A DNA stretch of 64,000 bases. It comes from Rostratula benghalensis. Its lineage: Eukaryota > Chordata > Aves > Charadriiformes > Rostratulidae. The notes beneath the pieces are model-generated. The model was not told the DNA's origin. It searched no databases and saw only the letters and a program-made list of their open reading frames with translations. Position 1 is the stretch's first letter; each line of letters starts with the position of its first letter. The DNA is taken from assembly GCA_013399305.1 (NCBI GenBank), contig VXAI01000247.1, positions 197,229 through 261,228 of the forward strand, read 5' to 3'. This document shows, piece by piece, positions 1-10,660 of this stretch. Position numbers and translations under genes: made by a program.

Positions 1-1960
1 AAAGAAGGTTGCTGAATAATTCAAACCAATATTGTTCAATAATTGATCAACTTTGCAATAAAGATTGAAGCATAGCCCTGTAAAACCTCAATGTGCCTGT
101 ATGTCTTTTGTTGGCTGATTCTGCTGGGGAAAGATCTGTTTCTGTGGAGGTTTTTATGCAGTTTGTGTTTGTTTCATTTCCTTCCATTGGCCTAGCAGGA
201 GGCAGGGATTAGACATTTTGCAACTGTAACCAGGGAAGCCATGACTCACAGAGGGAATTTACTGCATCTCTGCACCAGAAGCACCGTGAGGGTCAGATGC
301 CGTGGCCTCAGCACAGGCTGGCAGGTCAAGGGCCCTATTTGGCCCAGCTTCCATCTAAAATTCCACAGAAATAAACCTGTAGGAAAACCATCTTTGGGTA
401 ACTGAGCAAGAGTGGAGGCAGAGCTGGGTTTGGCCACAGGGAGGATCTCGGCTCAGTGAAGTCTTGGCCTCTGTGGTGAGGCTGTCCCTGACAGTCAACT
501 CCATCTCCTGGACCACAGCTCTGCCTCTTGGGCTATGATTTAAAATGCGGGACACAATAGCACCACAGCCTCTCATTGTCAGAGAAAGAAGGAATATTTG
601 CTGTCTGCTCTGCTTCTGAAGGCAGGTGCTTTCTGCTGGGGATGGTGAAATGGAGCTTGTGTGAAGCTTGGAGTCTGCACTTGTGCAGAAGTTTCTCTGG
701 ATACAAGGCCCTTGAGCCAGTGGGGCTGCTGTGGGGCCTCATTGGCTGCAGAGAGAGTTGGGCTGGGAGGAAAATAATAATGGTGTTGGCAGCAGAGTAG
801 TGTACCGAGGTACTTAAGAGTATTTACTAGAGCCCTGAATTTCTTGAATGAAAGACCTTTTCAACAGAATGAAGAATTAACCGATACATTTTCTGATGGT
901 AAAGTACCTCCCCAAGACTTTCTCAAAGGGCGTGCACAAGTGCAAGGTTTTCCTCAAGAGGAATGTTGAATGAAAGACGCATCTTCAGCTGATGCTGAAG
1001 TCTGCTGTGATACACATTCAAAACTAGTTACCGTAATATTGATAAGAATCAGAGCTTATTACTGAATTAACAAAACAAAAGCAAAAAGAGCTGTAGGAAG
1101 TTAACCCTTTCAACCTATAGGATTTTTTGGGATGGAATAGAATAGAGAGCTGTGGGGCTTTAATTTCCAGGTTTGATGATGCACTGTAGTAGGTATACAT
1201 GTGAAGGAGCAGGTAGGTCTGTGTATATAAATAAAACATATAAATATGCATATATCCTATTGAATTGAAATTATGGTTTTTCAAAACAATCAATTACTAG
1301 CTAAATTTTCAGTGAAATGCCATTCTGCTCAAGTGAATAACGTGGGAAATATTATTTGCGATAATTACATACCTGAGTTGGATTTACAAAAACAACAATT
1401 ACTTTATACATAGTTCGGGATGACTTTGATAAACTTGTTCATTTTGTGCTATGAATTTAGAGAAGACAGGAACCATTTGTTTGTGAAAATTACCATAAAT
1501 ATACAATGAGACAAGACCTAGATTTATGGCTTAATATTGTAATTGGGTTTTGCCTTTCAAAAGAGTGAACTTATAATTATTTGTGTACACAAAGAAGGTG
1601 AAACGTATTGTAGATGGCTCCTCAGCCTATGTATGTGGGAATTGCGTTCAGTGCCAATCTCACTGGGGAGATTTAACAAAATCTATTGCAAATGATACCA
1701 AAAGATCAAAAGACTGCAAAGACCTCTGAGCAGTCATGCGAACACCCATGAGCTGAAGTCTGGTGGTTCAGAGCTCCTGCTTTCCCGGCCTGGCAGTGGC
1801 AGGACACTGCTCTCCTGATTGTGAGGAAGGATTTTATGTGTCTTGTAAATGTGAGGGCCCAAATGAGGGGCTCCGTCCTGAGGGGTCCTGGCTCTGACGC
1901 TCATGTTTATTTCGGGGGGGAGATGTTCAGCCAGGGTTCACCTTCTCAGTTACAGGTGAA
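1..1960. other. Non-coding sequence, no gene seen
   Basis: This stretch is ordinary vertebrate non-coding DNA. It is mixed in composition up to about 0.8 kb, clearly AT-rich from about 1.02 to 1.70 kb, and slightly richer in GC near 1.74-1.93 kb, where a short G-run occurs at about 1.91 kb. Open frames are all under 90 codons, overlap on both strands and resemble no known family. I see no splice-site pair enclosing a plausible exon, no RNA gene and no interspersed repeat. Confidence 0.6.
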
Positions 1961-2540
1961 TAGATGCCACTTCTTATCCATTAAACTGTTTTAAGTATCT
2001 AGAAGGACGATACCACTTGGACTGGCACAAAAATATTTAATTAAATATTTAAATCATTACATGTATACCTTACAGTGAAAACATTTTATCAGACTGTCTT
2101 TTTGAATCAAATGGATTACTTTTTCACTTAAGCAAACCATACTTTATTTGGAACATTAATATCTAGGCAGATTTTTAATCTGCCATTAGAACAGAAAAAT
2201 AAATTTCCCAAACAAAGATTAATATTTATTTTTAAGGCAATTCATCACTGATAAATGACCTAATCATTACATCTATCACTTTACTGAATCATGTTTCCAA
2301 AAGACTATATTAGGTAAACAGATGTTATTCTTTGAATGCAGCTAGGAGAAAACAAAGCCAACTTTTAAGAGGCCATCTTTTGAAATTATCTTGAAGCAAA
2401 AGCTTTGTAGTTAAACTCTTTTCCTGTATAGAAGGTATTAGATGATTTTATGTCTGCCAAGATGCAATGTATAGGACATTTCAGATGGGTAACCGAAAAA
2501 AAGGTTTGGAGACATGCAGGTTTTTAAGCTTGACTCATTT
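1961..2540. promoter_or_regulatory. AT-rich candidate conserved non-coding element
   Basis: This block is strongly AT-rich, has almost no CpG, carries many ATTTAAAT and ATTAAT type words, and contains a 20-bp palindrome. It has no sizeable open frame. Such texture is typical of conserved enhancers near developmental genes, but it is also compatible with plain AT-rich DNA. Conservation is not visible from one sequence, so the regulatory call is an inference. Confidence 0.3.
2031..2050. repeat. Perfect 20-bp AT-only palindrome
   Basis: The ten bases AAATATTTAA are followed immediately by their exact reverse complement, giving a perfect palindrome with no spacer. All 20 positions are A or T. 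It contains the homeodomain-like core TTAATTAA at its centre. It could bind a paired homeodomain dimer, or be a chance product of AT-rich composition. Confidence 0.85.
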
Positions 2541-3640
2541 TAGTTTATTGTATGTTTAATACCACAGTTAAAGCATCTGACTATAATTTGGCTGTGAGAT
2601 TTGGGCTCTGTGAGGACAGAGCCCATGAGCAGGACCCTGCTGAAATGCCAACAAGCACAGCTTCCTCTCTGGGTGGGAACGAGCAGCTGGTGATTGCAGC
2701 TCCTGAAGCTGTGGAGCCAGCACTGTCTGCGAGGCAGGAACACAGATGTCTGCAGGGCAGGAGAAAATTAATATTAATAGTTTGGGTCATGAACTAATAT
2801 AAACCAGTGTTGTCCAGAGGGAGTCAATGAAGTTCCATTGACCTACATAAGGCAAATATTTGGCTCAATATTTGTATTACTGGGAGGGGATTACATTAGC
2901 TGAATATGTACTAGTTGTCCCATGACCTGTGCTGTTGTGGGGACACTTTTTTTCTAAATTCAGCAAGTAACAAGTACCATCCATCTTCCTGAACTGAAGA
3001 TGTGATCTTATTTTGTAACATACCAGAAGGAGTTGGTGTCCACTACATGCCATCCTGTCACCAGACTTTAAACCCTTCCTTGTAGATTTCTTTGCAATTA
3101 CAGCCTACTGGGGAGCTAAGAAAGGGATAATCTGACAGATGAGCTGTAATCTGTGACTTAGATGAATGAGGAAGTAGAGATATTCTCCTTTAAATTTATC
3201 CTTTATGAATTTCAATAAGGACATAATTTGCAATAAAAAGTGCGTTCTGTAATGAAAATCTTGCCCTGGCTTTCATGGAAGGGTGATGTTTAAGAACAGG
3301 TAATTTGTGAATGGCAGTAACGACAAGGTGCGTGACATCTTCACTTTGGGGTGGAATCAGTGGGATGCCTGGATTAGCCACAGTCTGGCTGCTGGGAGTG
3401 CAGGGAGTGGACGGGTGCCATTGTAAAGGGTGCAAAGGTCCTGAAAGCGATGCTGATGTTAGGCATTTAGACATTTGAGACATTTATAATTTTGCAGATT
3501 ATTTGTATGTTTGTTGCATGAATGATATCTATGTGCGATATTTTCTGCTGTGTGTTAGGTCTCAATTCTGTGCTGCACCTCAAAGCCACACAGAAAAAGA
3601 TAATTTACCTAGTTTTGTACTGCCAGCTCACTCTCTGGTT
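2541..3640. other. Non-coding sequence, no gene seen
   Basis: This is mixed-composition non-coding DNA. Short frames of 65-95 codons occur on both strands near 2.55-2.80 and 3.20-3.48 kb, but they overlap each other and none resembles a protein family. No repeat or RNA gene is recognised. Confidence 0.55.
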
Positions 3641-4400
3641 TCCAGGAGCTGCAGCAGCACTTTTCTGGGCTATTTTCAGGCATGTGTGGTACGTGCGCTC
3701 CCCGGGCATCTGCTGTGAAATACAGCTGGGTGACAGCAGGGGGGGCAGGTGACACTGCAGAGGTATTTCTGAGGACTCTGGCCTCGGCAGCCCTGCTACC
3801 CCTGCTAGGGGTCCAGCCTCCCCCAGGCAATCCCCCCGCCCTCAGCATCATTAGCAGGTTCATGGCCTCTGCTGGCACTGCTGCTCCCGGTCACCCCCTC
3901 GCCCACATTTTTATGAGGAATATGTCACCTTTGGAGAGGTTGTTACTCACAGTAATTGCAGACTGTGATGTGTTGACACCGCCTCCAGCTGGTTCCCGTC
4001 TCTCGTCACCTTTTGCTGCCCCTTAGAACAGAGGTCTTGTCCAGCACAAATTTCTGAGCGGCCTCGCAGGTTGTTTGTCCTGTTTGGGGATGACTTAGGG
4101 AATGTGAAAAATGGATCCTCCATGGCCCTGCAGGCGGGAAGGGCTGAGCAGCTGCTCTGGAGTGTTGATGGAGCATGGGATGGGACAGCTGGGCTCCTCG
4201 TGGAGCCTGTGGACCTACTGTGGAGGTGCTGGGTGGGTGCAGAGTCTGGCTTCAGCCCTTGCTCTTGTCTCCACCAGAGCCTGGACCATCTTCTCCAGTT
4301 GAGCGTGAGGAGGAGGAGGGACTCGTGCCAGATGCAGCTCTCAGGCAGCTGAGTCCTGAGCACAACCAGGGAGGGAGGAATCAGCAAAAAGGACTTTGGA
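3641..4400. other. GC-richer non-coding patch
   Basis: The patch is visibly richer in G and C than its flanks, with C-runs near 3.83 kb and G-runs near 3.74 kb. CpG remains sparse, so it is not a classical CpG island. Open frames up to 146 codons occur on both strands at once, as expected when stop codons become rarer in GC-rich DNA. I find no recognisable domain, and no exon can be supported. Confidence 0.55.
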
Positions 4401-7039
4401 AATGTCTTTTAAAAGTGTTGAGGGGGAATCTGCTCAAAATAACCCCTGCAAAACTTTATAACCTTTCTCAGCGGCTGAACAAAAGCTATTACAGTCTGGT
4501 GGTTACTGCACATTACAAAGGTTATTTCCAAACACTTGTCTAGCACCTGGGGAGAAAATATATGCCTTTTGGTTGACTAGCACTGGTGTGCTTCCTTCCA
4601 GAGGATGTACAGCTCTAGTGCAATGAATACAGCAATCATCAGGTGCTGTGAGAAAAGGACAAATATTATTGTTATGATTAAACTGTGAAGGTTAAATGAA
4701 TCATTTGTGAGGGCTGAGGCATACTGGTATTAGACCTACTGGGGAACATGGAGGGAAGAAAATGCCGTAGTGAATTCTATCCCTCTCTCTTATTAACAGT
4801 GTTTTCTTCTGCAAATAGGTCTGCTTTATGCATTTTGGTACTTCCTTACCCTTCAAAATGAAAACACCGCTGTTACGCACATGTTCCTGTGAAGGCTGAC
4901 ATTGTCTCTGTCACAGAGATATGAAATGCTGCTGTGTTCTTGATCTGGCAGCAAAATGTACCCAGGAAGCCCCAGCTGCCCAGAAGGGCAGAGGACAGAG
5001 TTCTTTCCTTGCTGAAGGAGTCTGAAATGGCTGGCAGTAGGCACATCCCTGCTGGGACAGCAAAATACTGTCACCTGCAGGTGTATGCTGCTTCCTCTGT
5101 CTTACTGTGCTGCCGTTCAGCCCACATGTTCAGTCTGTGCTGATATTTCAGGCCATAATTTTGGCTTCCATTAGAATGAAAATCAGTGTCTCCACCTTGG
5201 CAGTGGAGAAATGCAGGAAAGCTCATTCCTGGTTTCCCCAGCTGCTAAATGGAGATACTGAGACTGTTTATAGCCCAGGGACATGTGAGGTAAAGCAGGA
5301 TGAAAGAACAGCATATTGTGAGATGTAGGGTTTCACCACATCATACATTAAGGGACATGGAACTGCTATATGTTCTTATGTTTCCACAGATTTTTCTGAG
5401 TTCATGAGTTCAGGCTTATCTTTAACAGAGAAAGTGGGGATTTTACAAATATGAGTTGCACTCCAGCACACAGCTCTGCCTCTGAGAAGTAATTGGATTT
5501 GGTACTTACCTTCCTTTTGAGCCTTTAGAGTTATTGTCCCAGACATAGACCATTGGGAGGAAACTATTTTTAACCAGACTGAATCAGATCTTAATTTCAC
5601 CTGCTTGCACTAAAAATGATTTCAGTGATCATACCTTGAGGTAAACATGACAAATGCAGCTCTTAATTCTCAGTTAGGCTACTGTTGGCACCCGGAGAAC
5701 TGAAGCTTCTCTCTCATGCTCTAAGGAAAACCTCTCTGTTTGGCTCGCCGTGACCAGAGCCTGCGTGAGCAGAGCAGGGAAAGAAAAATCCTGTCTGTTC
5801 TGAGATTCCTGGCCCACAAAGGCAATTTGTGACCACGTGTGGGAGAAAAGCCACCGAGGCTCTGCTGTTTTTTCAGTCTGCACTTCATTTTCTCTCGCCA
5901 GCCCACTCTCTGCTGAGTTCCAAACTACAATCTTCAAATTAGGTGGAAAACAAGAACAAACCAACCCCACCCTCCAGAAAAGAAACCTCACCTGCTTGTG
6001 TTTTCTTAAACTAGTCTCCTTTTTTGGCAGGTAATAAACAGAAATTAAGAAGGGTGATGTGCAACCCTGTAGACAGGTTCCAGGCATGTTGCTGATTTTT
6101 TATTATTTAAATTTTGCACATGAAAAAGTGATCACCACTGTTCTTCCTGTGACAGCCCTTGACAGCCCCCAGTTGTATATTTTGTGTGATGCCTTCAGGA
6201 TGTTACTGATGGTGGGAGCTGAAAGTCTGAGCACCTTTTGTTGGTAAATGTATGGCTGCAGCCGGATGGTACTTGCACCAAGAACTTTTGGTTTTTTGAG
6301 AGGTTCTCGAGCCAGGTCCCTGCTGAAGTGTGGTGGTGAGTCCTTAACCTCCAGCAGATCTTCCTTGGCCACAGATGAGCCATGTCTGGGGGAGCTTTAC
6401 AGCCCATCCCACGTGGACCCCTGTTGCACCATGGACAGGTCCCTTGCACTGTGCCATGAGCAGAACCACTGGGATGCTCGGGAACCAGTCCTGTGCTCGG
6501 TGTATGATGCGAATCTAAACCCATCATTTACAATCACAAAGAAAGCATGGAGGCAGGGGAGTGCAAGCACCAAGGAATTGCATTTAGAAAGATTTTGGCC
6601 ATCTATGCAACTGATGCAAGTTGATTTCAATGGGGATTCACCAGCCCCAAGTGAAGAGCTGCCTCTCAGTATTTTAGACTTTAAAAAACCCCCAAACCCC
6701 CAACATTAAAAACCACAGTTTTTCTTATAGTTTTGCCATGATGCTTCATAGAGCAGATAGTTGCAGAGGAGATAAAACCACCTGGCACTTTTGAGCAGAG
6801 AATGTGGAGATAATTTGCATATAGCTCAAGAAATATTGATGTTCATTGTTTAGTTTTTGACTGAAGTGCTTCAGTAACACCCAGAAACAAAGCTGAAAAC
6901 AGAAGGGACAGAGCTGATTCCTACTGCAGGTTCAGTTAAAACAACAGGGCCTCTTTGTTTTTTTGCTGGCATGTTATAAAACATTAGGATGCTGGTAAAG
7001 TAACTTAGAGCAGAAGAAAGGGAAGCTGCAACGGGAAAA
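4401..7039. other. Non-coding sequence with scattered short ORFs
   Basis: This stretch has mixed composition. A slightly CpG-richer part at about 5.69-5.92 kb includes an E-box CACGTG near 5.83 kb. A POU octamer (ATTTGCAT) lies at 6813-6820. A 153-codon plus-strand frame at 6248-6709 and a 137-codon minus-strand frame at 5674-6087 are overlapped by frames on the opposite strand and resemble no known protein. I see no repeat and no RNA gene. Confidence 0.5.
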
Positions 7040-7290
7040 TAGGACAGCATTGCCCGTCTGTAATCATGTTAGTTCTAACTGGCTAATTGAGTTATAAGTT
7101 AGAATTCGCTTTGGACAGCTTGAGGCACACATCAATGCAAATCAGCATTATTCAGTCATCGCTAGCTGTTTGCAAGCAGAGTAATCTGATAATAAGAATG
7201 AACTAGTAATGATTTACTAGATTTGTTGCATTTTTCACTCTATGTGCCTTCCAAGTATTTAATTTGTAAGGTTTGACAGTTAATACCTCC
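7040..7290. promoter_or_regulatory. Candidate conserved non-coding element with POU octamer
   Basis: This AT-rich block has the texture of a conserved enhancer. It contains a perfect POU octamer ATGCAAAT (7135-7142), a TAATTG homeodomain core (7084-7089) and an 8-bp inverted repeat (7073-7080 with 7097-7104, loop of 16). It has no open frame of note. The regulatory role is an inference; cross-species conservation was not tested. Confidence 0.35.
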
Positions 7291-7668
7291 ATCTGTGCTG
7301 TCAAAAATTCCCTCTCTCCTCTCATACTTTATGACCTGGCAAGAATGTCCAAGATGGAATCCTGTATCTCAACACATAATCATTGCAGAAACAGGTTTTC
7401 TTCATAAACAGAAGCACTTTGGAGAGAGAGTTTCTGTTTCCTTTGCAGCCATTACAGTGACCTGAGCAGGAGAGCTGCCCTTGTTCCCTTGGCCTCCGTG
7501 CAGAGGAATGGCATGTGTTGCCTCAAAAATCATGTAAAATTTAGTCCCAGACCTCTTGAATGCTGATCCTGCCTCTTATGAAGAAGTCTGGTCTTTATAT
7601 TTATATCAGTTGTAAATAAAACTGATCAAGAATCCCATTGAAATTCTGATAGGAAAAATATCTTGCTG

Positions 7669-7669
<1 letters not shown>
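7291..7669. other. Non-coding sequence, nothing recognised
   Basis: This is mixed-composition sequence between the candidate element and the poly-T tract. No frame, repeat or RNA gene is supported. Confidence 0.5.

Positions 7670-7696
<27 letters not shown>
7670..7696. repeat. Poly-T homopolymer, 27 T
   Basis: There are 27 uninterrupted T on the plus strand, followed by AAAT. This could be a simple homopolymer or the poly-A tail of a minus-strand retrocopy. No recognisable retrocopied gene or target-site duplication is seen beside it. Length is likely polymorphic, and the exact count in an assembly is unreliable. Confidence 0.95.
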
Positions 7697-7701
<5 letters not shown>

Positions 7702-8870
7702 TTTTAAAGCAGCTTTGATGAGGACAGGAGTCTGTGCACAAAAATTTATGTTGGGAGATTTCCTTCATTGCCTTTAACCATAGCAGTTTCATTGTGCAGA
7801 CTGTGGAACTGAGCCTTTCCAGGTGGTTTCAGTTATTCATTATTGCTCTCCCAGGTGCTGGGGGCAGCCACAATAAATGGGAAAGGGGAGAAAAGGCAGG
7901 GATGAAGGGAGGATGTGTCCTGCAGGCATCAGTAGGAAAGGTCTGGGATCCTGTTTTAGGTTCCTTGTGGCTTTGGGCTTGAAGTTTGCTTCAAGTTTTT
8001 CCACCACTCTTCTCCTGCACCAGCAATAGCAATTCAATTGTTCATAGGTATTCTTGTGTGGTATCTAAGGCCTGTGCATAAATTATAGGCCAGGGTATGA
8101 ATGCCACAGTGTCCCTGACCACAGAAAAAGCTGCATTTGGAACCTGCTGTCATTTCTGTTTCAAGCTCTTGGGAAATTCCCATTATCTTGGAACAAATCT
8201 TTTTCTTGTTCTAGGAAGTGCAGAAGGTCACCTACGTTCGGGACTTATTACCCGCCCTTTTGATGAAAGGATTCCTCTGTGTCTACAGCCCTGGGTCCAA
8301 AGAAGCAAACAAGGAAATAGAGGGGACAGGAAATCTGTGTCGGCAAACAGGCATAAAGGATGGTAAACTGCTGGAGCCAAAGCTGCCTGTGGCACCTCGG
8401 GCCTCCCCCATCCCCCTTGGTGTCTAGGTGGTCTCCTCCATGGCCACCCTGGGCACCTGCGAGGAGACCAGTGCCAGCCGTGAGAGGATTCCCAGCCGCT
8501 CTCGGGGGCTGCTGGATTTCAATATGTTCTCCCATATGCTTTAACACTTTTACATTTCTTCCATCTGTTTCAGAGAAATGTGAAGTAATTTAACGATCTT
8601 TTCTAGGGTTATTAAACCAACAGCTGTTGTCATTAATAGAGGACATTCTTTATGGCAGCATGCAAATCCCGGTGATAAATCCAGCCTTGCCACTCTATAT
8701 TTCTTTTTAATGAATACAGCATTTGTACTGAAACTGAGGTTATGAATACAGTGGGTTCCTAAACTATTATTTTATGATATAGCTTTGGCATTAAAATAAG
8801 GTGCATTTTGCTCCTCTTGTTCCATATTGCTTTTGCTGTGAAACACATTTTATGCTGTGTGATACAGAAA
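7697..8870. other. Non-coding sequence, no gene seen
   Basis: Short frames on both strands (up to 99 codons) are not recognisable. A POU octamer ATGCAAAT lies at 8660-8667. No repeat is recognised. A GC-richer patch with C-runs occurs near 8.40-8.52 kb. Confidence 0.5.
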
Positions 8871-8930
8871 TGTTTTGTTTTGTTTTTATTTTCCTTCCCT
8901 CTCCCTTCTCTCCTTTTTGTTCTCTCTCCC
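8871..8930 (+). repeat. TTTTG repeat followed by polypyrimidine tract
   Basis: A short TTTTG-type run (8871-8888) is followed by about 42 nt of almost pure C and T (8889-8930, a single G). The tract could resemble a strong splice-acceptor pyrimidine tract, but it is followed by CCCAAAAAGC rather than an AG acceptor next to a convincing exon. I treat it as low-complexity sequence. Confidence 0.85.
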
Positions 8931-9680
8931 AAAAAGCAAAGTGAAGAACTGTGGAAAAAGTTACTGAAAGGAATGGGATACATAACAACTGAACAGTCAT
9001 CTTTTGGTGAAGTTTATTTGTAGGAAGAAATCATATTTTCCTCTTAATTTTAAAGGTTTCTGTGGCATGCAAAATTGATGGTGACTTTTACTGTATTTGG
9101 AGCGTATTTTTGACTTCAGTGATTTACTGTCCTACATCATAATGAAGACTGTAAATATCTGCTTGGATACACTTCATGTCTGATTACACACTATCCTGTT
9201 TTTCAATACCTTCACTTAATACTGTATAGTAATGAGCTTTTTTCTTGCATCACTCTGAAATTCCTACTAGTTTTAAGTAGTAACATAACCCAACATAATT
9301 AAATTTTGGCCTCAGTGAATTCATGTTAGGTAATGTAAGTGCATGTACTTGAATACTGGCCCCAAATCTAATAATTAAAATAACATTTCTTGAGTATTTA
9401 ATATTCTCTTGAAGGCTTTAAGAGCTCTCTAGCACCTGCAAGTGGGAGGACAGAATATTACAGGACAGCAGAACCTCCTTTGGGCAACCTTCTTTGTCAG
9501 GAGCGGCCGTTGTTCCTGAGTTATGAAATGCAGCAACATTTGGTGTCCTTAAATCGATTCAGAACGAGATGTGATCTGAACTTATGCCCCATGTAGTCTG
9601 GATTCATGGCGTACCTGGCTGTACTATAGGAGTCAGAATAAATAGTTTTCAACTCATGCATCTTGCTGGGCTGCAAATCT
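8931..9680. other. AT-rich non-coding sequence
   Basis: This stretch is AT-rich with no frame worth reporting and no recognised repeat. Confidence 0.5.
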
Positions 9681-9720
9681 ATGCGATTAAATAGTGGAAT
9701 ATGCGACTAAATAGTGAATT
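9681..9720. repeat. Two-copy 20-bp imperfect tandem duplication
   Basis: The units 9681-9700 and 9701-9720 match at about 17 of 20 positions. Both begin ATGCGA and contain TAAATAGTG. This is a small local duplication and no longer array exists. Confidence 0.85.
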
Positions 9721-9807
9721 AAACAATTTGTAGTGGAACTGTGAAATGTATTTGTTTATTCTCAAATACTGTTTGTAACTGACTTAATTTAATCCTGGAG
9801 AAGACAG

Positions 9808-10208
9808 ATTCTGTGACCACCCTCTCAGTAAAGAAATGCTTCCTCATGTCCCCTCTGACCCTCCCTGGGTGCAGCTTTGAGCCATTCCCAGGTGTCCTGT
9901 CCCTGGGTCCCAGGAGAAGAGCTCAGCACCCCCCTCTCCACGTCCTCCCTCAGGAAGCTCTAGGGAGCCATGAGGTGTCCCCTCAGCCTCCTTCTCTCCA
10001 AAGGACACTGACCCCAAGCCCTCAGCCCTTCCCCAGAGGATGTGCCTTCCAGCCCTTCACCGACCTGGATGTGTTCATGGACCTTCACACCCTTCTTGAG
10101 CAGTGGCCCCAGCACTGCACACCACGCTCCTAGTGTGACTGCACCAACACTGGACACAGCAGGACAATGGCCCCTTCCTCTGTGGCTGATGTTCTGGTGC
10201 AGGAGGCA
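9808..10208 (-). mobile_element. CR1 LINE fragment, minus strand, missing its 3' tip
   Basis: Read on the plus strand, this matches the antisense of the avian CR1 3' portion. It runs from the CACCCTCTCAGTAAAGAA-like segment through the motif equivalent to 'TTCCTCATGTCC', on to the 'CAGCCCTTC' region and the 'CACACC...AGCAGGACAAT' region. The element is therefore oriented on the minus strand. The terminal part with the short ATTCTATG-type repeats, expected at the lower-coordinate end, is absent, and the copy is diverged, so it is an old, dead fragment. Frames across it are not genes. Family known from CR1 biology; the match was judged by eye. Confidence 0.85.
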
Positions 10209-10440
10209 TTCGAATGAAAGCAATTAACAGTAGAAAGGCACTGTCTTCTAACATCACTTTCCAATGTTTGAAGTATTTTAACGAGTGTTGACGTTGTATA
10301 CAAACAGCCAGGAGACTTCTGATGAATTTCACTTAGGAGTAATCACTGCATTTGTGTCACTAATAAATGAAAACAAGAAGAAAATGCATTTCTGTTGTCT
10401 TCTGTAGCTTATTCATCCCATACCTTAAAAAACAAAGCAC
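10209..10440. other. Non-coding flank of the CR1 fragment
   Basis: This is unremarkable AT-rich sequence with no frame or repeat recognised. Confidence 0.5.
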
Positions 10441-10660
10441 ACAACAAAGTGGTTTTTCATCTTGAATGAAATGCATTTTAAAATTAATTGTTTTACTGGC
10501 TTGAAAGCTTCCTAAATTGGATTAGAATCCCATCTATATACACCAGCCACAGGTAATGGGCGATCTGGCCTGTTTGTTATCTTTCTAATGATTTTCTCAC
10601 CTAGCATTTTAATTAAAATAATCCCTCCACTGACATCGTAAGCAGAGATGGGCAGGTGCT
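10441..10660. promoter_or_regulatory. AT-rich candidate conserved non-coding element
   Basis: This AT-rich block carries ATTAATTG, ATTTTAATTAAAAT and similar homeodomain-type words, has little CpG and no open frame. The enhancer reading is an inference from texture only. Confidence 0.25.
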
